A DNA stretch of 20,958 nucleotides. Origin: Nitrososphaerota archaeon (GTDB lineage Archaea > Thermoproteota > Nitrososphaeria > Nitrososphaerales > Gagatemarchaeaceae). The stretch covers positions 79,923-100,880 of the forward strand of contig PLCG01000094.1 in assembly GCA_003135575.1 (NCBI GenBank), in the 5' to 3' direction. This document shows, piece by piece, positions 1-6,247 of this stretch. Position 1 is the stretch's first letter. Every line of letters starts with the position of its first letter. A program made the translations under genes and the position numbers. The notes under the pieces were generated by a model. That model saw nothing but the letters and a program-made list of their open reading frames with translations, did not search any database and was not told the DNA's origin.

Positions 1-32
1 GGAGGCGAGACGAGTGCCTTGAGAATCAAGAT

Positions 33-314
33 ATGATGCCTCTTGAAGTAATTGACAACGTCGCGGGCACACTCGTGGCGAAACAAGCACTGGGTGAGAT
101 CGTGCGCACGTCGGTGAGGACTCCTCTTGACGAGCACTATTTCGTCGTCGTGATGCACAAGGGCGTCTCGGCGGAGCTTCAGCACCTGAGCTTCAACGAC
201 CTCGCGCAGCTTCTAGCATGCCCTGCCGCGAAGATCTACTCATACATCGCGGAGCACGCGGTCAACGGGAGCGCCCGCGGAGGGTGCAAGATCTGCCTGG
301 GCGCGTCGGAGTAG
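33..314 (+). CDS. Small hypothetical protein with C-terminal CxxC
   Basis: A 93-aa soluble protein that I do not recognise. Two ATG codons follow each other at 33 and 36, and either could be the start; the upstream promoter would lie at or beyond the window edge. The middle reads as an alternating beta/alpha fold (a YFVVVMHKG strand, then a helix around LSFNDLAQLLACPAAKIYSYI). The tail carries C85-K-I-C88, which could bind a metal together with other residues or form a redox pair. There are no membrane segments or signal peptide. It is followed by a gap of about 70 bp holding the promoter of the next gene, so it is probably a separate transcript. Codon use matches the neighbours, which supports a real gene. 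Confidence 0.6.
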   Translation: MMPLEVIDNVAGTLVAKQALGEIVRTSVRTPLDEHYFVVVMHKGVSAELQHLSFNDLAQLLACPAAKIYSYIAEHAVNGSARGGCKICLGASE

Positions 315-356
315 CTTAAGAGGCTACTCGTCGACGAGAAGAACAGGAATTTCCCG

Positions 357-366
357 CTTAAATAAC
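357..366 (+). promoter_or_regulatory. TATA element of the DUF4386-like gene
   Basis: CTTAAATAAC is centred about 26 bp before the GTG at 387, the spacing expected for a leaderless archaeal transcript. It also supports GTG 387 over the out-of-frame ATG at 385. Confidence 0.6.
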
Positions 367-386
367 GAGCGCCCTCCCATCCCAAT

Positions 387-1088
387 GTGGAGCAGCAACC
401 GCAGGATGTAGCTGCCTCGAACCCAGGCCAGTCTCTGAAGGGCCTCTACAGGATAGCCGGCGCCTCGTTCATGCTCGCCTCAATCCTCTACGTCTGGGCG
501 TTGGTGGCACAGCTGCTCCTTCCGACGCCGGGTTTCGCTGAGAACGTGCTGCAATACGTCGCCTCGAACAGGAACCTCTTCGTCCTTTCCTACTCGCTCT
601 TCACGGTCGCCAACTCCCTGTCGATAATCGGGGTCCTTGGGATATTCCAAGTGACCAGGACGCTGAATAGGAGCTACGCCATCCTCGGAGCAGGGACGAT
701 GGTCATCGGCCTGATGGCGACGCTCTTCTCCAACCTGACGCCCGCCTTCCTGTCTCTGAGCGATCGCTACTCCGCAGCCACGAGCGACGCCGAGCGCCAG
801 GCATACTTGTCGGCAGCGGCCGCCGTCGGGGCGATGGACAACCCGCTCATCGCGGCGGCCTTCATCGGCGTCGGCGTGGTGTTCGTGTCCCTGACGATGC
901 TGACGGGCCCGTTCGGAAGGGGACTGGCATACCTGGGCGTGGTAGTGGGGATCTTCAACATCGTCAGAGCGCTCCCCTTCCTCGCAAGCTACCCGTTGGT
1001 CACGAGCACCCTGTTCGTCGCCGTGTCCTCAATCTGGATATTCGGCATCGGCTACAGGGTCTACAGGCACTCTCATCTGAGCTCCTAA
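387..1088 (+). CDS. Six-helix membrane protein, DUF4386-like
   Basis: A 233-aa integral membrane protein starting at GTG 387. A short polar N-terminus (residues 1-20) is followed by about six hydrophobic helices, near residues 25-47, 62-88, 96-118, 150-172, 177-198 and 205-226. The opening YRIAGASFMLASILYV and the overall size and helix pattern resemble the DUF4386 family of bacterial and archaeal membrane proteins, whose function is unknown. No catalytic motif is visible. The long loop between helices 3 and 4 (SLSDRYSAATSDAERQAY) is typical of that family. It has its own TATA element and ends 29 bp from the convergent surface-protein gene, so it is monocistronic. The family call rests on remembered pattern only. 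Confidence 0.65.
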   Translation: MEQQPQDVAASNPGQSLKGLYRIAGASFMLASILYVWALVAQLLLPTPGFAENVLQYVASNRNLFVLSYSLFTVANSLSIIGVLGIFQVTRTLNRSYAILGAGTMVIGLMATLFSNLTPAFLSLSDRYSAATSDAERQAYLSAAAAVGAMDNPLIAAAFIGVGVVFVSLTMLTGPFGRGLAYLGVVVGIFNIVRALPFLASYPLVTSTLFVAVSSIWIFGIGYRVYRHSHLSS

Positions 1089-1117
1089 GCCCCGACTTTA
1101 CACGCGGTCTTGCTGGC

Positions 1118-2266
1118 TCACCGAGGCAAGCTGCTTCTGCGCCTAACAAAGAAGAACGCCGCGACCACAACGACGGCCACGAGGAGCGCGGCGCCGCCTA
1201 GGAGGACCCCGTTGCTGACTCCTGCCGCTGTCGTGGACTCACTAGGGGCGGTGTGGAGGGTTGTCGTCGTGGTGACGACTGGCGGCGAAGCGCTGGTGGG
1301 CACGAAGCTCACACCCTCAAAGTGCGGATGCCCGGCAACGGCCCCAATCCTCGTCGAGGTGATGTTGTCGCCGGTGGCCTGCAGGACGTTGAAAGTCCCG
1401 AGGGGCTCGGTCTCGCCCTCGGTGATGACCAGCATCGACCCGGCGTAGCTGGAGAAGTTGGCCGCTGGGACCCTCAGCAGGTTCCCAGTATCGAACTCGG
1501 CAAGATAGAGGTCGCTAGCCGCATCCGGGATAACGACGATTCGCTCGGGCTGCTCCCCGGGCAGCAGGGCCACGGTCGTCACCTTGCTCGTGTCGCTCGG
1601 AGGGATGGCCAAGACCCTGCCCGCCCCCTCCAAGGTGATGAAGAGGTAGCCCCCGTAGGCGCCGAACGCCTGTGGGGCGACGGCGATCCCTTCGGGCTTG
1701 AGCCCGCCAAGTTGGGCAGTCTGCGGCGTCGCGAAACCCGAGAAGTTGCCCAGGACTTTTGCCTCGCCACTGGAGCTTATTGACCAGAGAAGGCCGTTGT
1801 CGTCCAGAGCGAGGAGCAGGTATCCCCAAGTTCCGACCGTGTCGAATGCCACGTAAGATATCCTGCTGGCGCCAGGAGGAGACGAGAAGACCTGCACGTT
1901 GCTTCCTGCAGGGCCGATCTTGTAGATCGACTTGTCGGAGTTGACATAGAGATATCCTTCAGGGAAACCAGCCTTGCCCTGAGAGACCGCAGCGTAGCAC
2001 TCGGCGTCCCCCACGAACGAGGTCGCGAAGGGCGTGACCTTTTGTCCGTCCAGGCTTACGTTGACCAGGGGAACGTTGGATATCCCATACGAGGCGATAA
2101 ACTCCTTCCCGTCCCAGGTCATCCCGGTGAGTCCCTTGTGTATGGTGACGGGGTTCGCGTCAAGCGCCTGACTCGCGGCCGAGAGCTGGCCGGCCCCGAG
2201 CACCGTGGATGCGAGGAAGAGCACCAAGGTGGCCACGACGACGCCCAGCCGAGTCAGCCCCTTCAT
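1118..2266 (-). CDS. Surface-anchored beta-propeller-like protein
   Basis: A 382-aa exported protein. Residues 1-30 form a Sec-type signal peptide (basic start, then VVVATLVLFLAST and an AxA-like site near GQLSAAS). The body (about 35-325) is a chain of beta-rich repeats of the form GYLYVNS..IYKIGP, GYLLLALDDNGLLWSI, GYLFITLEGAGRVLAI and DLYLAEFDTGNLLRV, each about 45-55 residues, as in NHL/SMP-30-like beta-propellers. A Thr/Ser/Pro-rich stalk (about 326-350) leads to a transmembrane helix and a short RRR tail, the usual archaeal C-terminal cell-surface anchor. Propellers of this kind bind ligands or sugars or act as lactonases; nothing here fixes a substrate. It lies downstream of another minus-strand exported protein but has its own TATA-like element. 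Confidence 0.75.
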   Translation of the reverse strand: MKGLTRLGVVVATLVLFLASTVLGAGQLSAASQALDANPVTIHKGLTGMTWDGKEFIASYGISNVPLVNVSLDGQKVTPFATSFVGDAECYAAVSQGKAGFPEGYLYVNSDKSIYKIGPAGSNVQVFSSPPGASRISYVAFDTVGTWGYLLLALDDNGLLWSISSSGEAKVLGNFSGFATPQTAQLGGLKPEGIAVAPQAFGAYGGYLFITLEGAGRVLAIPPSDTSKVTTVALLPGEQPERIVVIPDAASDLYLAEFDTGNLLRVPAANFSSYAGSMLVITEGETEPLGTFNVLQATGDNITSTRIGAVAGHPHFEGVSFVPTSASPPVVTTTTTLHTAPSESTTAAGVSNGVLLGGAALLVAVVVVAAFFFVRRRSSLPR

Positions 2267-2288
2267 CTCGTCCTTTCAAATGGAGCGG

Positions 2289-2303
2289 TTTATCTCATAA
2301 ACA
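2289..2303 (-). promoter_or_regulatory. TATA-like element of the propeller gene
   Basis: On the minus strand the stretch reads TGTTTATGAGATAAA, about 23-37 bp before the ATG at 2266. It is itself an imperfect inverted repeat (TTTAT / ATAAA). Confidence 0.5.
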
Positions 2304-2374
2304 TTTCACAACGGCGCAAAGGGCTTCTCGCCGAAGAGAATACCGCCGATGTAGCTGCCGGCAGATATCCGCGA

Positions 2375-3118
2375 CTATTGCGACTTTGTGACGCTCGAGA
2401 CCTGGATCGTCGTGTCCGTCCCGTCGTTCGTCTTCTCGTGGAGGTAGACCGCGATCCTCTCGCTTGTCCCTGGAATGGTCGCGAACCTCACCGTGAGGCT
2501 CGTGTATGGGGCGGTGGGCACCGCGAGGGAGTACGTCGTCAGGCCGACTTGGGTCGGGCCAATGCTCGTCGTATTATCACCCGTCTTGCTAAGGATCGAG
2601 AGCAGGGTGGCGTTGTTGGTTATCGTGGGGATAAGAGTAAAGGCCGTGACGTAGTTGGAAGCGACGAAGTAAGCTCCGCTCCCTGTGTAGTTCCTTTGTC
2701 CGAGGACGTCCACCCGGTCGATCCCTCCATTCGAGTTGAACCAGGCGATCACGTTGTTCCCGATCCCCGGAGTCGAGAACTCCACTTTGGTGTATTGCGT
2801 GGAGTTCCACGAACCCTTGCCTAGGACGAGGTAGGAGGCCGACTGCTGTGAGGCCATGCCATTCCCGTTCGCGTTGTTGTTATTGAAAACGTTCAGCTGC
2901 ATGTCCATCTGGGAAAAGTACCCGAAGAGCTGGAGCAGTCCGGGGTTCTGGATGCCCGTGCCCGAGCTCGCCGCTCCCGTCTGGGTCGAGCTAGATTGGG
3001 AGACACTGCCGGTCGACATTGACGGGACAAAGTACACGGCCGCAAGCACGATGAAGATTACGGCGACGACCGCCGCGGTCTTGGTCGCCGTGCTGATGCC
3101 TTTCTTGGAGGTGTCCAT
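2375..3118 (-). CDS. N-terminally anchored exported hypothetical protein
   Basis: A 247-aa protein with a basic N-terminus (MDTSKKG), one hydrophobic helix (about residues 13-32) and a Ser/Thr/Gly-rich linker (about 33-58), then an extracellular domain. That domain is rich in Asn, Ser and Thr with many N-x-S/T sequons (NST, NYT, NAT, NTT), typical of glycosylated archaeal surface proteins. It has no cysteines and is predicted mostly beta. I recognise no family. The ATG at 3118 is preceded by a TATA element and a perfect inverted repeat. It ends about 110 bp before the start of the next exported protein on the same strand; each has its own promoter, but a shared role at the cell surface is plausible. 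Confidence 0.65.
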   Translation of the reverse strand: MDTSKKGISTATKTAAVVAVIFIVLAAVYFVPSMSTGSVSQSSSTQTGAASSGTGIQNPGLLQLFGYFSQMDMQLNVFNNNNANGNGMASQQSASYLVLGKGSWNSTQYTKVEFSTPGIGNNVIAWFNSNGGIDRVDVLGQRNYTGSGAYFVASNYVTAFTLIPTITNNATLLSILSKTGDNTTSIGPTQVGLTTYSLAVPTAPYTSLTVRFATIPGTSERIAVYLHEKTNDGTDTTIQVSSVTKSQ

Positions 3119-3120
3119 GG

Positions 3121-3137
3121 GAGCGCGTTCAGCGCTC
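3121..3137. repeat. Perfect 6-bp inverted repeat in a leader
   Basis: GAGCGC, five bases (GTTCA), then GCGCTC. It lies directly upstream of the ATG at 3118 and around the expected transcription start, so it could be an operator or a short hairpin in the leader. Confidence 0.45.
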
Positions 3138-3149
3138 TGGTAAAGTCGA

Positions 3150-3158
3150 GTTATTTAG
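3150..3158 (-). promoter_or_regulatory. TATA element of the N-anchored surface protein
   Basis: CTAAATAAC on the minus strand, about 35 bp before ATG 3118. This predicts a leader of about 8-10 nt that begins within the inverted repeat at 3121-3137. Confidence 0.55.
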
Positions 3159-3171
3159 AAGTTGGCGAAGT

Positions 3172-3621
3172 CTACCCTTGCTGCACCACGGTGAGCTCGT
3201 GGCCATTGTCCCTGCCCATCGACTCGAGAATCTCGTCTTTGATCCCCTTCTTGCTCATGAACTTGGCAAAGTCCTGAAGCGTGAGCATCCCCAGCAGCCT
3301 GTTCTCCTTCACGACCGGAAGGTGCCTGATCTTCTTTTCGATCATGAGCGCCGCGGCCTCTCTGACCGGCCTGTCGGGGTGGATGCTCACGAGGGGAGCC
3401 GAAACAATATCCGCCACATGCACGCGCATAGGGTCTCTTCCCTCGGCGGTGACCTTCCGGACGATATCTCTCTCAGTGACTATCCCCGTGGCCCGGCCAA
3501 GGTCGAAGACGACCAGGCTGTCCCTGTCGGTCCCCCGCATCAGTCTGGCGGCATCGCTCACAGGAGTGTTAAGCGTGGTTAATGGGACGTCCAACGTCAT
3601 CAAATCTCTGACACGGGGCAT
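3172..3621 (-). CDS. CBS-domain pair protein
   Basis: A 149-aa cytoplasmic protein made almost entirely of two CBS motifs (a Bateman module). CBS1 runs from MPRVRDLMTLDVPLTTLNT to GIVTERDIVRKV, and CBS2 from VADIVSAPLVSIHPDRPV to LGMLTLQDFAKFM. Each ends in the usual strand and helix (VVFD.GRATGIVTERD; HLPVVKENRLLGMLT). Such stand-alone proteins sense adenosine nucleotides or similar ligands and regulate partners. The frame stays open to 3795, but the added 58 residues are unlike any CBS protein and cross an operator-like AT-rich stretch. I therefore place the start at ATG 3621, which has a weak AT-rich element (3644-3653) about 27 bp upstream. It is divergent from the LUD gene. Confidence 0.85.
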   Translation of the reverse strand: MPRVRDLMTLDVPLTTLNTPVSDAARLMRGTDRDSLVVFDLGRATGIVTERDIVRKVTAEGRDPMRVHVADIVSAPLVSIHPDRPVREAAALMIEKKIRHLPVVKENRLLGMLTLQDFAKFMSKKGIKDEILESMGRDNGHELTVVQQG

Positions 3622-3668
3622 AGTTCTCAGGAGAGCCTGCCGGCTAATGAATTGCTTCGAAGATTTCT

Positions 3669-3691
3669 CTATACTTACATATGGAGTATAG
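3669..3691. repeat. 7-bp inverted repeat upstream of the CBS gene
   Basis: CTATACT and AGTATAG are perfect inverted copies separated by nine bases. The site lies about 48-70 bp before the chosen CBS start, where a transcription factor would bind upstream of the core promoter. Confidence 0.5.
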
Positions 3692-3759
3692 AATCTATGT
3701 GAAAATTGAACGAAGGCCATCCGGCTGTGTTCCACAAGTCTGACTGTCCCTATCGATTG

Positions 3760-3818
3760 CCAATATAGGACGCCCAATACACTTATATTGGGCAACCAAT
3801 ATGGGATGTCCGATATTA
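3760..3818 (+). promoter_or_regulatory. Operator cluster and TATA of the LUD gene
   Basis: This stretch holds four copies of CCAATA or its complement: 3760-3765, 3774-3779, 3786-3791 (inverted) and 3796-3801. Two of them form the perfect inverted repeat GCCCAATA / TATTGGGC (3772-3779 and 3786-3793, six-base spacer). A near-palindrome, AATATGGGA / TCCGATATT (3799-3818), follows. The likely TATA element, TTATATT at 3783-3789, lies inside the inverted repeat, so a protein bound there would compete with TBP. Confidence 0.55.
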
Positions 3819-3819
3819 A

Positions 3820-4476
3820 ATGACGACTACCGAGCAGATCCAGACGACGAAGTACGGCATCCCAATAGACGAGTCATTCGCGAAGGCCGCCTCCGAGGAG
3901 AGCATTCAGAAGACTGCAGCGGCCCTCAAGGCGCGCAACTTCCAGGTCGAGGTCGTCGACACCCCGGCCGCAGCCCGCGCCTTCGTCATCTCGATCCTCC
4001 CAAAGGACCAATCGATCTTCACCTCCACGAGCGAGACGGTCAGCCTCTCCGGCCTGGACGAGGACATCAACAAGTCGGGAAAATTCAACGCCATCCGCCC
4101 CCAGATGATGAAGCTGGACTACAAGACCCAAAGGAGAGAAATGCTGAGGATGGGAGCGGCCCCTGACGTCGTGGTCGGGAGCGTCCACGCCATCACCGAG
4201 GACGGAAGGGTCATCGCCGCATCAGCCAGCGGAAGCCAGCTCGGCCCATACGCGGGCGCTGCCGGCCGAGTGATCTGGGTCGTCGGTTCGCAGAAGCTAG
4301 TGCCCGACCTTGACACCGCGATGAGGAGGCTGCAATTCTATGCCTATCCCAAGGAAGACGCCCGACTGAGAGAGACGTACGGGATGCCCAGTGCGCTGCT
4401 GAAGATCCTGATAGTCAACGGGGACAAGCCCGGGCGGTCCACCGTCGTCCTCATCCGCGAGCCTATAGGCTTCTGA
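3820..4476 (+). CDS. LUD-domain (LutC/YkgG-like) protein
   Basis: A 218-aa soluble protein of the LUD family (DUF162), related to LutC of the lactate-utilisation LutABC system. The family pattern is clear: an N-terminal helical part with AAALKARNFQVEVVDT, then TSTSETVSLSGLDEDIN, the central block MGAAPDVVVGSVHAITEDG, and the glycine-rich block AASASGSQLGPYAGAAGR followed by VIWVVGSQKLVPD. LutB and LutA are not adjacent, so this is a solitary LUD protein; solitary versions are common in archaea and their reaction is not established. Its promoter contains an inverted-repeat cluster over the TATA element, so it is probably tightly regulated. Candidate regulators are the divergent CBS protein and the downstream PadR protein, but neither link is shown by the sequence. 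Confidence 0.85.
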   Translation: MTTTEQIQTTKYGIPIDESFAKAASEESIQKTAAALKARNFQVEVVDTPAAARAFVISILPKDQSIFTSTSETVSLSGLDEDINKSGKFNAIRPQMMKLDYKTQRREMLRMGAAPDVVVGSVHAITEDGRVIAASASGSQLGPYAGAAGRVIWVVGSQKLVPDLDTAMRRLQFYAYPKEDARLRETYGMPSALLKILIVNGDKPGRSTVVLIREPIGF

Positions 4477-4517
4477 TGCCGGCGAGCGGAAAGGTCCACC
4501 TACGACTCGGCGGAGGT

Positions 4518-4526
4518 CTTATATTC
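4518..4526 (+). promoter_or_regulatory. TATA element of the PadR gene
   Basis: CTTATATTC is centred at 4522, predicting transcription from about 4548. That is after the ATG at 4541, so the ATG at 4562 is the better start. Confidence 0.5.
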
Positions 4527-4561
4527 TGAGGGCGACTAGAATGTGCAGCGAGGGTCCAAAG

Positions 4562-4891
4562 ATGACAGAGGACGAGGGTGCTGGCATGTGCGACATGCGC
4601 GGGATGCTCTCGTTCACTATACTCTGGCTTCTCTCGACGCGCCCGATGTATGGGCAGGAGCTAGCGACCGAGATAGGCAAGCGCCGGGGAGACAAGCCGA
4701 ACCCGGGGACCATCTACCCTGCTCTCAAGGACCTCTCGGGCCGACGCCTGATCAAGGCGCACCTGGAGGGCCGCAACAACGTCTACGAGCTCACGGACCA
4801 GGGCAGGAGCAGCTTGGAAAAGGCGCTCAAGTACTTCGACAAGGCCTTCGGCGAGATCTTCAGCTCCGCGATTGCCACGCGCCAGGCCTAG
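4562..4891 (+). CDS. PadR-family transcriptional regulator
   Basis: A protein of about 109 aa with the PadR winged-helix fold: MRGMLSFTILWLLSTRPMYG (helix 1), QELATEIGKRR (helix 2), PNPGTIYPALKDLSGRRLI (recognition helix and start of the wing) and YELTDQGRSSLEKALK (wing end and dimer helix). PadR proteins are dimeric DNA-binding repressors, often of adjacent stress or efflux genes. The start is uncertain: ATG 4541, 4562 and 4586 are all in frame. TATA spacing and a GAGGG stretch before 4562 favour 4562. The short segment before the domain contains one cysteine (MCDMRG), a possible sensing residue. It is transcribed alone, between the LUD gene and the HNH gene. Confidence 0.85.
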   Translation: MTEDEGAGMCDMRGMLSFTILWLLSTRPMYGQELATEIGKRRGDKPNPGTIYPALKDLSGRRLIKAHLEGRNNVYELTDQGRSSLEKALKYFDKAFGEIFSSAIATRQA

Positions 4892-5074
4892 CGTCACGGC
4901 AAATGGCAAGTCCGGCCCTACGGCGTAATGCTAATGCTCGAACTAAGGACGAAGGCGCCGGGACTTCCAGGACCTGCAGGGCGCCGAGTGCAAGAGCTTA
5001 CTCCGTAGATTCGTTCGATGGCTACCCTGCGAGGTCGGGGTGGCGGCTATTAACCGAGCGCTTGTCCTACACGC
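4892..5074. other. Intergenic region, only a promoter seen
   Basis: About 180 bp. I checked both strands for small genes with a TATA at the right distance and for a tRNA cloverleaf and found neither. The only signal is CTATTAAC at 5047-5054, about 25 bp before the ATG of the HNH gene at 5075. Confidence 0.5.
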
Positions 5075-5665
5075 ATGAGGGGAGTTCCGCCTAACAAGAT
5101 TGGAAAATGCGCACGATGCGGCCAATCTTTCCAGGCAAAGGGCCCTTCCCAAAAATACTGTGATGGCTGTAGACCCATAGCCTATCGGGAGGCAGTGAGG
5201 ATTTGCAGCGCGAGTTACTACAGACGATATCCGGAAAGAGTCAAACTCGCGAACAAGGTTGCCAGGGCAAAGAGACACGATTACTACTTGGCGATGGCGA
5301 GGAGGCAACACCGCCGAACAAGAGAACGTCTGAGAACGATGGTTCTGAGAAACTACTCAGGCGCCGTGCCGCGATGCGCTTGCTGCGGAGAACGCGAACA
5401 GGACTTTCTCACAATAGACCACATCGAGGGTAGGGCAAGGGATGCAGAGAAGAAGTTCGGAATTCCCCGCGCTGGCTATCCTCTGTACCGTTGGCTGAGA
5501 AGGAACAGATTTCCCATCGGTTTCCAGGTGCTTTGTGCGAATTGCAATATTTCGAAAGGTAAGCACGGGAAATGCACTCATACGACCAAATTGGATGGTT
5601 CACCAACACTCCCTTCTGATTCGGAACCAAACAGCTTTAATTCAGGACTCATCCAAACTGCTTGA
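5075..5665 (+). CDS. HNH-endonuclease-like zinc protein
   Basis: A 196-aa protein. It has an N-terminal zinc ribbon (C12-x2-C15 and C29-x2-C32), a basic helical stretch (about 40-95, rich in Arg and Tyr), and an HNH-like core: CACCGE (C101, C104), IDHIEG (D115-H116), GYPLYRWLRRNRFPIGFQ, then LCANCNISKG (C154, C157). This is the HNH variant often seen in viral and mobile-element genes, where the core cuts or nicks DNA with a metal held by the DH pair. The coding sequence is visibly more AT-rich and uses AGA, TTC/TTT and ATA-type codons more than its neighbours, which suggests recent transfer. Its last 30 codons overlap the promoter of the next gene, and its stop overlaps that gene's ATG by one base (TGATG). 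It could instead be a non-cutting DNA-binding protein. Confidence 0.75.
   Translation: MRGVPPNKIGKCARCGQSFQAKGPSQKYCDGCRPIAYREAVRICSASYYRRYPERVKLANKVARAKRHDYYLAMARRQHRRTRERLRTMVLRNYSGAVPRCACCGEREQDFLTIDHIEGRARDAEKKFGIPRAGYPLYRWLRRNRFPIGFQVLCANCNISKGKHGKCTHTTKLDGSPTLPSDSEPNSFNSGLIQTA
5634..5641 (+). promoter_or_regulatory. TATA of the thioredoxin-fold gene, inside the HNH gene
   Basis: CTTTAATT is centred 27 bp before ATG 5665. It lies within the last codons of the HNH gene, so the redox gene can be transcribed independently. Confidence 0.55.
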
Positions 5666-6195
5666 TGCTGTCCCTAGGTTCGCCGGCGCCCGATTTCGAA
5701 CTCGACGGGGTGGATGGAAAGAAACATTCAATCGGATCATTTGCGAAATCATCCGTCTTCGTGGTCATTTTCAGCTGCAATCATTGCCCGTATGTCCAGG
5801 CCTACGAGGACAGGATGGTCTCGATCCAGCGCGACTACGCGGCGAAGGGCGTCCAGCTCGTCGCGATAAACGCGAACGACGAAAAGGCTTACCCCGAGGA
5901 CGGCTATCCCCAGATGGTCAAGAGGGCCAAGGACAAGGGCTTCAACTTCCCCTACATCAGGGACCCCGACCAGAAGGTCGCCGAGGCCTACGGCGCGGTC
6001 TGCACCCCGCACGTCTTCGCCTTCGACAAGGAGAGGAAGCTCCGCTACAGGGGCAGGATAGACGACTCGAGGGACTCCCTTAAGGTCAAGACCCATGACC
6101 TGAGGAACGCCATCGAAGACTTGCTGGCAGGAAGGGATGTGAGCGAGCCAGAGACGAGGCCCTTCGGCTGCAGCATCAAGTGGATGGAAATCTAG
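5665..6195 (+). CDS. Thioredoxin-fold redox protein (TlpA/AhpC-TSA-like)
   Basis: A 176-aa cytoplasmic protein of the thioredoxin/peroxiredoxin superfamily. The N-terminus has the AhpC/TSA opening (LGSPAPDFELDGVDGKKHSI). The active site is FSCNHCPYV, a CxxC motif with C38 and C41. The cis-proline loop is AVCTPHVF (C113, P115), followed by YRGRIDD and a conserved C-terminal GCSIKW (C169). The spacing and the phrases NANDEKAYPED and AYGAVCTPHVFAFD match a widespread family annotated simply as thioredoxin family protein, a probable thiol reductase or peroxidase. It has no signal peptide, so it acts in the cytosol. The ATG at 5665 is preferred over a TTG at 5662 because of the TATA at -27. An MFS gene follows after 52 bp. 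Confidence 0.88.
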   Translation: MLSLGSPAPDFELDGVDGKKHSIGSFAKSSVFVVIFSCNHCPYVQAYEDRMVSIQRDYAAKGVQLVAINANDEKAYPEDGYPQMVKRAKDKGFNFPYIRDPDQKVAEAYGAVCTPHVFAFDKERKLRYRGRIDDSRDSLKVKTHDLRNAIEDLLAGRDVSEPETRPFGCSIKWMEI

Positions 6196-6247
6196 CCCAC
6201 ACACCTAAAGAGCGTCACGGAGAGGAGCCGCACCCGGGCCACCTACC

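Noticed and set aside
3622..3795. 58-residue N-terminal extension of the CBS protein
   Set aside because: It crosses AT-rich inverted repeats and does not look like CBS sequence; ATG 3621 begins right at the first CBS motif.
4918..4995. Short plus-strand frame after the PadR gene (MLMLELRTK...)
   Set aside because: No TATA at a useful distance and no protein-like pattern.
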